Of a stretch of DNA of 64,000 nucleotides, positions 1-8,754 are shown in pieces. Position numbers and translations under genes: made by a program. The stretch lies in contig NZ_JBIQVZ010000001.1 of the NCBI RefSeq assembly GCF_044335535.1, forward strand, positions 434,001-498,000, written 5' to 3'. The notes under the pieces were generated by a model. That model was not told the DNA's origin, did not search any database, and saw nothing but the letters and a program-made list of their open reading frames with translations. Each line of letters opens with the position of its first letter. Position 1 is the first letter of the stretch. This DNA is from Mariniflexile sp044335535. GTDB taxonomy: Bacteria; Bacteroidota; Bacteroidia; Flavobacteriales; Flavobacteriaceae.

Positions 1-1
1 A

Positions 2-85
2 GACGCCATGAGAAATGGGCTTATTTATGTAAATGTTCACACCTTTCCAACATTTGGTGGAGGCGAAATTAGAGGCCAGCTTTAA
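2..85 (+). CDS. C-terminal fragment of a CHRD-domain protein (partial)
   Basis: The frame starting at base 2 is open from the window edge and encodes 27 residues ending in VNVHTFPTFGGGEIRGQL before a TAA. The pattern YVNVHT...GGEIRGQL is the typical end of the CHRD (chordin-like) domain found in secreted bacterial proteins of unknown role. Only the tail is visible, so signal peptide and other domains cannot be judged. A strong hairpin terminator follows immediately, which supports a genuine gene end. Confidence 0.6.
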   Translation, partial: DAMRNGLIYVNVHTFPTFGGGEIRGQL

Positions 86-86
86 A

Positions 87-133
87 AAAAACACGCACCT
101 TTTATTGTTTTAAAATATAAGGTGCGTGTTTTA
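87..133 (+). terminator. Rho-independent terminator after the CHRD gene
   Basis: A 12-bp stem (AACACGCACCTT paired with AAGGTGCGTGTT) with an A/T-rich loop is followed by a T run on the plus strand and preceded by an A run. It could act in both directions, ending the CHRD gene and the convergent peptidase gene. Confidence 0.75.
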
Positions 134-167
134 TTATTGGTTCATTTTAAACGAGTTTTAAAAATGC

Positions 168-1022
168 TCAATAGTTAATAACATTAAAATTGAGCATTTG
201 TTTCACTTTGTCATAGACCTGCGGAAATTGCGACCTAAACTCTTTAGGTGTTTCAATAAAATTCTCAATTATTACAGCCACAAATTCAAATTGATTGGTG
301 AATGCATATTTCCTAAAATAATCCGACTCCTTTAATTTATTTCTTAAAGCTTCATTTGAAGCTAACATACCTGACAGTTCCTTAAACGAATCGCTAAAAA
401 TAGTTGAACTCACATCACGTTCTTTCATACTGTTAATATGTATGGCATGGGTAAACTCGTGTATGCCTAAATTAATATTGTCATTATCGGTATTAAATCC
501 TTTTACAAAATCTTCCCATGAGAGTACTAAAGCGGCTAGCCTAGGGTTGAACTCCCCTTTATGATATGCCTTGTTTGTTTTAGAATAAAAAGCGTTTGGG
601 TATATGACAATTTTAGAAATTAAGCCAATATAAAAATCCCGAAAACCAAACGTAAGCATTACAGCTGTTGCCGAAATTAAAACTTTTTTTTCATCATTAA
701 TTACAACACCATCTCTACCAATAAAATCTTTATCATTAATAAAAGATGCCACACGATGTTCAAAGTATTTTTTCTCTGCATTACTAAGTTTTTTATAAAA
801 TGAAAATTGATGCTGCAAAATATCTTTTTGCGTTCTATTTAAACGCCTTAGTCGAAAATAAAAATGATTATATAATGGTTTTTTTTGCTTTAGCACATAA
901 CCCATTTCTATCATTTTGAAGATATAATTCAAAATAATACAGGACAATATGACTAACAAAATTCCAATAAGAATTTTGCCACCCAAAGTAAAATCTTTAG
1001 TAACCAGTAGGCTTAACATCAA
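168..1022 (-). CDS. MtfA-like (M90) zinc metallopeptidase
   Basis: The 284-residue product has an N-terminal hydrophobic segment (about residues 10-38) and a C-terminal peptidase domain with H188-E189-x-x-H192, followed by a helix rich in acidic residues. This matches the M90/MtfA family (zinc-dependent peptidases related to the E. coli Mlc-titration factor). Flavobacterial members usually carry a membrane anchor like this one. In E. coli MtfA binds the repressor Mlc, but nothing here shows such a partner, so the substrate is unknown. The gene is monocistronic, convergent with the CHRD gene and separated from the efflux operon by an empty stretch with a terminator. Confidence 0.8.
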   Translation of the reverse strand: MMLSLLVTKDFTLGGKILIGILLVILSCIILNYIFKMIEMGYVLKQKKPLYNHFYFRLRRLNRTQKDILQHQFSFYKKLSNAEKKYFEHRVASFINDKDFIGRDGVVINDEKKVLISATAVMLTFGFRDFYIGLISKIVIYPNAFYSKTNKAYHKGEFNPRLAALVLSWEDFVKGFNTDNDNINLGIHEFTHAIHINSMKERDVSSTIFSDSFKELSGMLASNEALRNKLKESDYFRKYAFTNQFEFVAVIIENFIETPKEFRSQFPQVYDKVKQMLNFNVINY

Positions 1023-1399
1023 GTAAAAACGTCTGTTTTAAAAATTAATTATATATCAATACCATTTCATCTTTGAAATTACTATAAGAGGTAAACAGGT
1101 GTTATATTACGGTCATTACAAAGGTTAAATAATATAAAGCTTAAAAGTACAAAACCTGAGTTTAAAATATTGAATTTTAAACTCAGGTTTTTGATGAAAA
1201 CTTTATTTGATAGGATTCCATTTTTTACTAAAAAAGACTTGATTATGTTGGCAACGAAACTATTTTACTAAAAAACAATAAATGAACACACTTTTAAACA
1301 GTTCGGTGTTTTGGAAAACTTATATTAAAGATGGTTAAAAATAAGCCGTTTAAAAAATACGAAACTGCTTATTCTGAAAACCGTTATCAGCTTTGAAAC
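1023..1399. other. Intergenic stretch, no gene recognised
   Basis: This AT-rich stretch lies between the peptidase gene and the DUF2892 gene. Its only clear structure is the hairpin at 1153-1189. No open frame with convincing composition and no RNA gene was seen in it. Confidence 0.5.
1153..1189 (-). terminator. Strong hairpin, probable terminator of the efflux operon
   Basis: There is a perfect 16-bp inverted repeat (AACCTGAGTTTAAAAT and its complement) with a 5-nt loop. It is followed by a T-rich tract on the plus strand and flanked by AAAA on the other side, so it is T-rich in both directions. It lies downstream of the last gene of the minus-strand efflux operon. Confidence 0.65.
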
Positions 1400-1588
1400 T
1401 TAGTTTTTTACTTTGAATACTTTTTCTAAAATAGTATCCATTAAACACCATTTTGTTAATGATGATTGTAATAAATTGGCACCTACAAAGGCTGTAAACC
1501 ACAACCAGTTATGATTTACATAAGCAGCAAGTAATAAGCTTATTAATATAAAGCTTCCTGCAATCCCCCTAACGATTCTATTTTTCAT
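1400..1588 (-). CDS. DUF2892 small membrane protein (YgaP-like transmembrane domain)
   Basis: The 62-residue product begins MKNRIVRGIAGSFILISLLL and has two hydrophobic segments (about residues 8-24 and 27-43) followed by a short basic tail with a Cys. This is the DUF2892 pattern, the same membrane hairpin that ends the rhodanese YgaP. It lies 11 bp downstream of the PII-like gene and is the last gene of the RND efflux operon. DUF2892 genes often occur beside metal or redox efflux genes; the function is not known. Confidence 0.75.
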   Translation of the reverse strand: MKNRIVRGIAGSFILISLLLAAYVNHNWLWFTAFVGANLLQSSLTKWCLMDTILEKVFKVKN

Positions 1589-1599
1589 TTTGAATAATT

Positions 1600-1905
1600 T
1601 TAATTTGATTTTTCTATGTTTATAACTGCTACATGAATTTGCGACAAGCTTTGCTGTTGCTGGTTGAAATTATCGATTAATTCAAACAGCATATCAACAT
1701 TTTCCTTCTTGACAAATGCATAAAAAAGAATGGATTCCGTTTGATTCATCTCTCTCGAAAACCAATTAGATTCAACAGCATCTTCAGTGCTATCCCTATA
1801 ACCGGTAACATCTCTAAATGAGAATGTCTTCACATCGGCTTCTTTTAATTGGAGTTTAATATCATTTTCAAACTCTTTGATTGCGGTAATAATAACTAGT
1901 TTCAT
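1600..1905 (-). CDS. Small PII-like (ferredoxin-fold) protein of the efflux operon
   Basis: The 101-residue product has an apparent beta-alpha-beta-beta-alpha-beta pattern. It opens with MKLVIITAIKEFENDIKLQL, then has a strand ending in RDVTGYRD where PII proteins have the KGFGRQ stretch leading to the T-loop. The segment after it is shorter and lacks the PII T-loop tyrosine motif. I infer a PII-like, CutA/DUF3240-type trimeric sensor. The gene lies 40 bp after the RND pump gene and before DUF2892. Related small PII-like proteins are known beside metal RND systems, so a role in sensing or modulating transport is plausible but unproven. Confidence 0.5.
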   Translation of the reverse strand: MKLVIITAIKEFENDIKLQLKEADVKTFSFRDVTGYRDSTEDAVESNWFSREMNQTESILFYAFVKKENVDMLFELIDNFNQQQQSLSQIHVAVINIEKSN

Positions 1906-1945
1906 TTCTTTGATTATATATTACATTACTTTGATTATACATTAA

Positions 1946-4900
1946 TTAATGTTCCCATTTTTTTCTTTCCGTGATGTAATAAATCAGCGGCACTACAATA
2001 AGAGTAAGAAGCGTAGAAACAATAGCTCCAGCTACTAATGATATGGCCAAACCTTGAAAAATCGGGTCAAATAAAATAATAGATGCTCCAATGACAACTG
2101 CTCCAGTAGTTAATAAAATAGGCGTTGTCCTTACGGCACCCGCATCTAAAATAGCTTGCTTTAAAGGAATACCATCGTTTAATCTTATCTCAATAAAATC
2201 GATTAATAAAACAGAGTTCCTCACCATCACACCTGCCAAGGCAATCATTCCAATGAAAGACGTCGCCGTAAAGAATGCTCCTAAAATCCAGTGACCAAGA
2301 ACAATTCCGACTAACGATAACGGAATGGCAACCATCATGACCAAAGGTGTTTTAAAGTTTTGAAACCAACCAACAATTAACATGTAGATAATAACAATAA
2401 CAATTAAAAATGCAGTCCCTAAATCGCGAAATACTTCTAAAGTAATTTGCCATTCGCCATCCCATTTCACAGTAAAATCTGTTTCTTCGGTAGGTGAATC
2501 CACATACAGTTCGTTAATTTTATAGCCCTTGGGCAGTTTTATTTTCTGAAGTTTTTCATTCATCCCTAAAATGGCATATACAGGACTTTCTAGCGCACCA
2601 GCCATATCTGCCAGTACATAAACAACACGTTTTTGATCTTTTCTGTAAATGGTTTTCTCTAAGGTTTCTTTTTTAACCGACACCAAATCACTTATTGGAA
2701 TAACATGTCCTCGATTTCCTTTTATTTTCAGGTTTTGAATATCCTGAAGTGATGTTTTATCTTTATCATCTAAAGAAAGCACCATACTTACACGATCGTT
2801 TGATGTTTCATCATATAAATTAGCTATAGGATATTCTTGGAGTAAATATGTCAAGTTTCCAACCACTTGCTGCGGAGCAATACCATTTAACATGGCTTTT
2901 TCTTTATCTACCACCAAACGGTATTCAACTTGATTCGCTTCGACCATCCAATCGGTATCAACCACATCAACAGTATGCTCTAAAATATTTTTAACTTGTT
3001 GGGCAACTTTTATTTGCTCATCATAATCTGGTCCATAAACTTCAGCTACTAATGTAGAAAGTACTGGTGGTCCTGGCGGAACCTCAACAATTTTTACATT
3101 GGCATGGTATTTTTTAGCAATTTTTTGAATACTTGGTCGTACCTTTTTTGCGATATCATGGCTTTGTAAATCCCTATCTTCCTTATGTAACAGATTTACC
3201 TGTATATCTGCCATATTGCTACCGCCTCGTAAATCGTAATGACGTACTAAACCATTAAAGGTAATAGGCGCAGAAGCTCCAACATAATTTTGGTAATCTA
3301 CAACTTCAGGAACGGTTTTTAAGTAGTGTGCAATTTCTTGGGTAACAACAGCTGTCCTTTCTAAAGTGGTGCCTTCTGGCATATCGATAACTACTTGAAA
3401 TTCATTCTTGTTATCAAAAGGTAACATTTTAACAGCAACAGTCTTGGTAAAAAACATGAGTACGGAACCAACAAGCAGTAAAGCAGTAATGGCAAACATG
3501 ACATGACGTTTTTTAGAACTGTTTAAAAACGGCTGCTCAACTTTTTTATAAATTTTGTAGATTTTACTTGTTTCTAATCCTGCTTCTTCTTTATGGGTTT
3601 GCCTCTCTTTTCCCTGTAATAAATGATAGCCTAAATAAGGTGTCACAGTTAATGCAACAAATAATGATAATATCATGGCAATAGATGCTCCAATAGGCAT
3701 TGGGCTCATATAAGGTCCCATCATCCCTGATACAAAAGCCATCGGCAATATGGCAGCGATTACTGTAAAAGTGGCTAATATGGTCGGATTCCCTACTTCA
3801 TTGATGGCATAAATGGCAGCTTGTTTAAATGGTAAGCGCTTCATTTTAAAATGCCTATGCATATTCTCGGCAATGATGATACTATCATCTACTACAATAC
3901 CAACTACAAATACCAAAGCAAATAATGTAATTCTGTTTAATGTGTAACCCAGCATATAATATGCAAACAAGGTCAATGCAAAGGTTAATGGCACCGAGAA
4001 AAATACCACCAATCCACCTCGCCAACCCATCGCCAACATGACTAAAATAGTTACAGCTAATATGGCAACACCTAAATGCAATAACAACTCACCTACTTTA
4101 TCTGATGCGGTTTCACCATAATTACGCGTCACATCAACATGGACATCATTTGGAATTAAGGTTGATTTTAATTTATCAATATGCGTTAATATCTTTTCAG
4201 ATATTTTCATGGCGTCTGCCCCTTTTACTTTTGAAATTGAAATGGTAACAGCAGGATATTCTGATTTAAAGTCTTTAAAACCTTCGTTAGCTTGCCCAAA
4301 ACCAAAAGACACATAACTTTTCGGTGATGAAGGGCCGTCTGTAATAGTAGCCACTTGTTTTAAATAAACAGGCATATTTTGGTTAACACCAACAACTAAA
4401 TTTTCAACATCTTCCTTGGTTTCCAAAAAACGTCCGGTAGTAATTAAATACTCCGTATCATTATTAACAAAACTTCCGGATTGTGAACTGCTGTTATTGG
4501 CTTTTATCATTTGCATAATTCCCAAAGCATCCACGCCACTTTCTGCCATTTTATCTTTATCTAATGACACTTTTACCTCCCTATTTCTGCCACCAATAAC
4601 TTTAGTAATGGAAACATCTTTTACTTTTTCAATTTCCGAAATTAATTCTTCAGCAATTTGACGCAATTGATAATCATCATAGTTTTCACTCCAAAGGGTT
4701 AATCCTAGCATGGGCACATCATCAATAGAACGTGTTTTAACTATAGGTTGGTAAACACCTTCAGGAAACATATTTTTGTGCTTCATCAACTCATCATATA
4801 ATTTTACATAAGAGCGCTCTGTATCTTCACCAACATAAAATTGAACCACCATAACCGCTTGACCGTTCATAGCCATACTGTGAATGTGTTCAACACCTTT

Positions 4901-5137
4901 AATGTTTGAAATAATCTTTTCTAAAGGTTTTATAACCCGACTTTCAACCTCGCCTGGATTTGCTCCTGGATAACCAACCATAACGTCGGCCATAGGCACA
5001 TTTATTTGTGGTTCTTCCTCTCTAGGAATGAGAAATGAACTATATATGCCAATAACCATCAAACCAATCATCAACAAAATGGTAAGTTTTGAGTTGATGA
5101 AAAAATGAGCTATTTTACCTGAAATTCCTTCTTTCAT
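1946..5137 (-). CDS. RND efflux transporter, inner-membrane permease subunit
   Basis: The 1063-residue protein has the full RND architecture. There is an N-terminal transmembrane helix (about 12-34), a first periplasmic loop beginning IPREEEPQINVPMADVMVGYPG, a bundle of membrane helices around 350-530, a second periplasmic loop, and a closing bundle to the C-terminus. A GIVVDDSIIIAENM motif lies in the first bundle, where proton-relay acidic residues sit in RND pumps. The long family with EEEPQI after helix 1 is the AcrB/CzcA-like branch common in Bacteroidota; drug versus metal substrate cannot be decided. The gene is downstream of the channel and adaptor genes. Confidence 0.93.
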   Translation of the reverse strand: MKEGISGKIAHFFINSKLTILLMIGLMVIGIYSSFLIPREEEPQINVPMADVMVGYPGANPGEVESRVIKPLEKIISNIKGVEHIHSMAMNGQAVMVVQFYVGEDTERSYVKLYDELMKHKNMFPEGVYQPIVKTRSIDDVPMLGLTLWSENYDDYQLRQIAEELISEIEKVKDVSITKVIGGRNREVKVSLDKDKMAESGVDALGIMQMIKANNSSSQSGSFVNNDTEYLITTGRFLETKEDVENLVVGVNQNMPVYLKQVATITDGPSSPKSYVSFGFGQANEGFKDFKSEYPAVTISISKVKGADAMKISEKILTHIDKLKSTLIPNDVHVDVTRNYGETASDKVGELLLHLGVAILAVTILVMLAMGWRGGLVVFFSVPLTFALTLFAYYMLGYTLNRITLFALVFVVGIVVDDSIIIAENMHRHFKMKRLPFKQAAIYAINEVGNPTILATFTVIAAILPMAFVSGMMGPYMSPMPIGASIAMILSLFVALTVTPYLGYHLLQGKERQTHKEEAGLETSKIYKIYKKVEQPFLNSSKKRHVMFAITALLLVGSVLMFFTKTVAVKMLPFDNKNEFQVVIDMPEGTTLERTAVVTQEIAHYLKTVPEVVDYQNYVGASAPITFNGLVRHYDLRGGSNMADIQVNLLHKEDRDLQSHDIAKKVRPSIQKIAKKYHANVKIVEVPPGPPVLSTLVAEVYGPDYDEQIKVAQQVKNILEHTVDVVDTDWMVEANQVEYRLVVDKEKAMLNGIAPQQVVGNLTYLLQEYPIANLYDETSNDRVSMVLSLDDKDKTSLQDIQNLKIKGNRGHVIPISDLVSVKKETLEKTIYRKDQKRVVYVLADMAGALESPVYAILGMNEKLQKIKLPKGYKINELYVDSPTEETDFTVKWDGEWQITLEVFRDLGTAFLIVIVIIYMLIVGWFQNFKTPLVMMVAIPLSLVGIVLGHWILGAFFTATSFIGMIALAGVMVRNSVLLIDFIEIRLNDGIPLKQAILDAGAVRTTPILLTTGAVVIGASIILFDPIFQGLAISLVAGAIVSTLLTLIVVPLIYYITERKKWEH

Positions 5138-5162
5138 GTTCGTTTATTTTGGGCGTTTTAAC

Positions 5163-5265
5163 AGGCTATTCGCTATATCTTTTTTACTTGTTCTCGATAC
5201 CTTTCGTTACCTCAAGGCACTCAATCTGATATAAAAAAGGATGCCGCTGCTATCCTTAACGCGTT
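5163..5265. repeat. Intergenic repeat-like sequence inside the efflux operon
   Basis: The 217-bp gap between pump and adaptor genes holds a stretch with a GGAT...ATCC hairpin next to GCCGCTGC, and phrases such as CTCGATACCTTTCGTTACCTCAAGGCACTCAATCTGAT. These resemble dispersed intergenic repeats of flavobacterial genomes. No second copy lies in this window, so the call rests on recognition only. Confidence 0.3.
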
Positions 5266-5354
5266 TTTAACTACTCCAAAGCCACAAAGACTTATGAACT
5301 AATTTTTTAACTTATTTTGATTTCTTTTTAAAGTCTTTTATCAAACTACCTTCC

Positions 5355-6437
5355 TTAAGGAGTTGTGGATGGGATTACTTTAGCTCCGTTAAACAATTTG
5401 CCATCAGCCGAAATAATATATCTTTCATTGGATGATAACCCAGATAACACTTCTACTTGGTCACCAAACGTTCTACCTAAGCGCAACCAACGTAATAACG
5501 CCGTATTACTTTCACTAACCGTATAAATTCCAGAAAGTTGCCCCTTAGTAACAAGCACTTCATTAGGTATCAAAACCATTTCAGATTTTTCTTGGGTCGT
5601 AATTGGAAACTGAACCGTTACAAACATGCCGGACAGGATTGAATCATCTGTTTTATCTAAAGCCACTTTCACCATATATTGCCCACCCGTATTTTTTGCA
5701 GAACTACTTATTTCAGTAACCTTACCTTCAACCGTTTTGTCAATTGATTTTACAAGGATATTGACAGAGATTCCTGAACTAATTTTTGAAATGTCACTTT
5801 CTGGCACACCAGCCATCACTTCAAATTTTCCTGGTGCTTCTATAGCTATTAAAGGCATTCCTGGGTTCGCCATATCGCCATTTTTAATGAATTTACCCGT
5901 AATAACACCATCAAAAGGCGCACGAATGTTAGCATAAGCAAATTGGGCATCTACTTCATTTTTCATTTGTTTTGCACCTTCTAATCTGGCTTTAGCCATA
6001 TTGTAATGCGCTGTTATATCATCAAATTCTTTTTGAGATGCGCTATTTTCTGCAAACAAATTTTTAAAACGGTTATAATCTTTTTCAGCATTTTTATAGG
6101 CCGCTATCGCTTCTGATATGCCTGCATTAACTTGTGACAGTTTAGCTTGTAAATCTGCATTATTAATAGCGACTAGTAACTGACCCGTTTTTACATGATC
6201 ACCAACATTTACAGGCGTGTTCGTAATAAAACCCATCATCCGTGTACTTAAACTGGCACTTTTAACGGCTTGTATGGTTCCACTAGCTGTTAAAAACGGC
6301 CTGCTACTATTTTCATTTATTTTGCTTACTTTCACAGGAATTGGCGGATTCCCTGCTATTGTTTTTTTCTCTTCACTACCACAGCTTCCTGCTAAAAATG
6401 TGAGTGCTAAAAAGGCTATTGTATATTTAGTTTTCAT
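5355..6437 (-). CDS. RND efflux periplasmic adaptor subunit (lipoprotein)
   Basis: The 360-residue protein starts with a lipoprotein signal (FLALTFLAGSCGSEEKK, lipidated Cys near residue 19). It then has a biotinyl-lipoyl half-motif (VGDHVKTGQLLVAI), a coiled-coil hairpin around residues 100-165, the second lipoyl half (ANIRAPFDGVITG) and beta-barrel domains. This is the membrane-fusion protein family that links an RND pump to a TolC channel. It lies between the channel and pump genes, so the three form one tripartite system. Confidence 0.93.
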   Translation of the reverse strand: MKTKYTIAFLALTFLAGSCGSEEKKTIAGNPPIPVKVSKINENSSRPFLTASGTIQAVKSASLSTRMMGFITNTPVNVGDHVKTGQLLVAINNADLQAKLSQVNAGISEAIAAYKNAEKDYNRFKNLFAENSASQKEFDDITAHYNMAKARLEGAKQMKNEVDAQFAYANIRAPFDGVITGKFIKNGDMANPGMPLIAIEAPGKFEVMAGVPESDISKISSGISVNILVKSIDKTVEGKVTEISSSAKNTGGQYMVKVALDKTDDSILSGMFVTVQFPITTQEKSEMVLIPNEVLVTKGQLSGIYTVSESNTALLRWLRLGRTFGDQVEVLSGLSSNERYIISADGKLFNGAKVIPSTTP

Positions 6438-6531
6438 CTATTTATTTTTTATTGTTTTTAGAAGTTAATGTCATTCGCCAATAATTTTTTTATTGATATC
6501 AACATCATTAACATGGCTCGTTTCATAGTTT

Positions 6532-7848
6532 TCATTCAGCTTTAGTTAAAAACTGTAAGTATGCTTGTGTATAGTTATATTCAAAAATGGTTTGGTAATA
6601 TTCTAATTGTTTTTGTGCGAATTGCGTTTCTGCTATTAATAAGTCTGATGTTTTTTCCAAGCCTTCTTCAAAACGATTTGTTCTAATTCTTAAAGATTCA
6701 TGGGATTGTTCCATAGCTAGTTTTGAAAGTTGTAATTTGTTTTCAGCATCCATAAACATACGTTTGGCTTTATTCAATTCTAACTGACTTTGTGATAGAT
6801 ATTGCTCATATTGTAATTTTGATTTTTCATATGCTGCTCTACTTTTTTGAGATTTCCCAAAACGCTTGGTACCATCCAAAATAGTCCAACTTAATTGGGC
6901 ACCCACTAAATAGCCATTGGCGTCACCTTGAAAAACTTTGTCATCGTACAATTCATAACTTCCAAAAGCATTTAAAGTAGGTAGAAACGTCATTTTATCA
7001 GCTTTGTTCATACTTTGATAGGCATTGGATGCTAATTGCATGGCTTTAATATCTGAACGTTCTGTGGGCACTTGAGATGCTGCAACTAAATCAAAATTAT
7101 TGACAGTTAAGCTATCTGTAGGTTTTAGTATAGCATTGCTGGTATCGTTCATAAGGAATGATATATAATCTGAAGCGTTTTCAACATGACTTTTAGCTAT
7201 TTGCAACTGATTCTTAACCTCAGTAACTCTAACTTCTACAGCCAACACATCGGCTTGTTGTAAATAGCCTTGTTTAAAGCTGTTATCTGCTAATTTTTTA
7301 TTTGATTCTGCTGCTCTAAGTGCTTTTTCTAAAACATCTAATGCTTTATAAGCTAATTGCAATTGCATATACGCTTTATTGACTTCAAACATCAAATAAT
7401 CACTGGTTCTTTCAGTTTGTAAAGTCATGGCTTCCATCTTACTTTTAGCTGCTTTGCGCTGATAAAGACCATCCATATTTATAAGTGGTTGTTTCACTTC
7501 AATGCGTGTCGCAAAATTTTGGGTTTGATCGGGATCATTTAATAATGCTGGATTAAAATCATTGGCAGTCAATATTTCCTGATTTAATTTTGAACCAAAA
7601 GCCATTAAAGGGTTGGTTGTAGAAATCCCTGTATGGGAAACTGCTATGTTTGGCAAAAAAATGGCATTGGTTTGTCTATAATCAGCTCTTGCTTGATTAA
7701 AGTCCTCTTTTGAAATTTTAATGGTTTGATTGCCTTCTTTAACTCTGTTTAACACTTCTGCTTTAGATATTGGGATAATATCTTGAGCATTAAGAATAGA
7801 AGCAAAACTTAAAAAACAAAAAGTTAAAATATTTAAGTTGTTTTTCAT
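6532..7848 (-). CDS. TolC-family outer membrane efflux protein
   Basis: The product has a signal peptide (MKNNLNILTFCFLSFASILNA) followed by two TolC-type repeats of long helices; MQLQLAYKALDVLEKALRAA and its counterpart near residue 390 are typical. I chose the ATG at 7848 because the signal peptide starts there. An in-frame ATG 45 bp upstream would place a hydrophilic extension before the signal. This first gene of the operon encodes the outer membrane exit duct. The leader holds an inverted repeat and upstream GTAAC-type palindromes. Confidence 0.92.
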   Translation of the reverse strand: MKNNLNILTFCFLSFASILNAQDIIPISKAEVLNRVKEGNQTIKISKEDFNQARADYRQTNAIFLPNIAVSHTGISTTNPLMAFGSKLNQEILTANDFNPALLNDPDQTQNFATRIEVKQPLINMDGLYQRKAAKSKMEAMTLQTERTSDYLMFEVNKAYMQLQLAYKALDVLEKALRAAESNKKLADNSFKQGYLQQADVLAVEVRVTEVKNQLQIAKSHVENASDYISFLMNDTSNAILKPTDSLTVNNFDLVAASQVPTERSDIKAMQLASNAYQSMNKADKMTFLPTLNAFGSYELYDDKVFQGDANGYLVGAQLSWTILDGTKRFGKSQKSRAAYEKSKLQYEQYLSQSQLELNKAKRMFMDAENKLQLSKLAMEQSHESLRIRTNRFEEGLEKTSDLLIAETQFAQKQLEYYQTIFEYNYTQAYLQFLTKAE

Positions 7849-7910
7849 TTGTTGATTTATTGTTTTTATTGTCAAATTGAATGAGTCATGCATTACTTTC
7901 GTTGATATCG

Positions 7911-7964
7911 ACCTCTACATTTGCTCATTAAAAAATTATTATTTAACAGAACAAATGTAGAGGT
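7911..7964. promoter_or_regulatory. 13-bp inverted repeat overlapping the efflux-operon -7 box
   Basis: ACCTCTACATTTG at 7911-7923 is repeated perfectly in inverse at 7952-7964, with 28 bp between. On the minus strand the upstream arm contains TACATTTG (7952-7959), a perfect match to the Bacteroidota -7 consensus TAnnTTTG. It lies about 100 bp upstream of the TolC-type gene. It could be a regulator site or an RNA hairpin at the start of the leader. Confidence 0.5.
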
Positions 7965-7981
7965 GTTTTTGAAGTCTTTTA

Positions 7982-8017
7982 GTAACCTATGTTACTTGGT
8001 ATGGTAACTTATGTTAC
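7982..8017. promoter_or_regulatory. Two tandem GTAAC-N4-GTTAC palindromes (putative repressor operators)
   Basis: GTAACCTATGTTAC (7982-7995) and GTAACTTATGTTAC (8004-8017) are two near-identical palindromes spaced 22 bp start to start, just upstream of the -7 box. A related GTTACGTAAC palindrome is at 8092-8101. The size and spacing of two helical turns suit a dimeric TetR-type repressor. No regulator gene is adjacent. Confidence 0.55.
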
Positions 8018-8427
8018 TTAATACTATAAAATATACTATTGAGAATAGCTATACAATGTAAAGATTGATAATGAAAAAAAATATGACTTTTGTTACGTAA
8101 CATTTTGTTATTCAACAATATACTATCGAACAAAAAATTAGACAATAAAAATTAAACAATCTTGATTGCATTGAACAATTTACAAGTGCCCCTGACGTAG
8201 CCACATGTTTAGCATTTACGTTAACTCTGGCATAAATTAACGCATAGTTGAAGATTGCTTTTTTTGGTCTAATCAAAAAAATTGAGAGTGAATTTGTAGT
8301 AGGTATAGTTCTCGTCTTTAAGTTATTAAAGATTTTTGTCTAAAGTCAAATCAACTATACCGATTTGTTAGGATTTACAAAAAGCCAGTTCAACTGACTC
8401 TTTGAAAATTAACTGACGAATGGCTAC

Positions 8428-8554
8428 CATTTTAAACCAATTGCATCAAATTTAATATACTCCTAAAAACCTAAAAACCACGTAATTAACAAAAATTACA
8501 TGGTTTTGAAACTAAACAATTTTAGTTTTAGTGACCGCGGAGGGATTATAACCC
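8428..8554 (-). repeat. Direct repeat carrying a truncated tRNA-Arg 3' end (left boundary of small island)
   Basis: This 127-bp stretch aligns with 10943-11070 with about eleven differences. It contains the same tRNA terminator hairpin (8474-8507) and the last 23 nt of tRNA-Arg (8532-8554), then diverges from the tRNA. The orientation is the same as the intact copy. A duplicated tRNA 3' end with its downstream flank is the usual footprint of integration at a tRNA gene. Confidence 0.7.
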
Positions 8555-8754
8555 TATCTTAAACTAGTAATCTTTATAGGTGCTTGAAGATGTCATTAAT
8601 TCATGGTGGTTAAATAACTACCCTTTTAATTAAATTGGTTTGTTGACCAATGACTTTCAATCTGAAATAAAGATATAAAATTATCTTATTTAAAAGATAT
8701 AAATTATGGTTCAAAACTAAAACTTCATTTTCTTATTATCAGAACTTTTAGCTC
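8555..8754. other. Island flank downstream of the AbiEii-like gene
   Basis: This AT-rich sequence lies between the truncated tRNA repeat and the stop of the nucleotidyltransferase gene. Nothing coding was recognised. AGATATAAAATTATCTTATTTAAAAGATATAAATTA near 8670-8705 has weak internal symmetry. Confidence 0.4.

Larger units (their letters stand above)
7849..8427. other. Regulatory and otherwise unassigned region upstream of the efflux operon
   Basis: The left part holds the promoter and operators listed separately. The right part has a 9-bp inverted repeat, GGTATAGTT/AACTATACC, at 8302-8310 and 8353-8361, and no convincing open frame. No TetR-like regulator gene is seen here, although many flavobacterial efflux operons of this type have one at this position. 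Confidence 0.5.

Noticed and set aside
8532..8554. A second tRNA-Arg gene
   Set aside because: Only the last 23 nt of the tRNA are present, with three changes; the cloverleaf cannot form. It is a duplicated 3' end.
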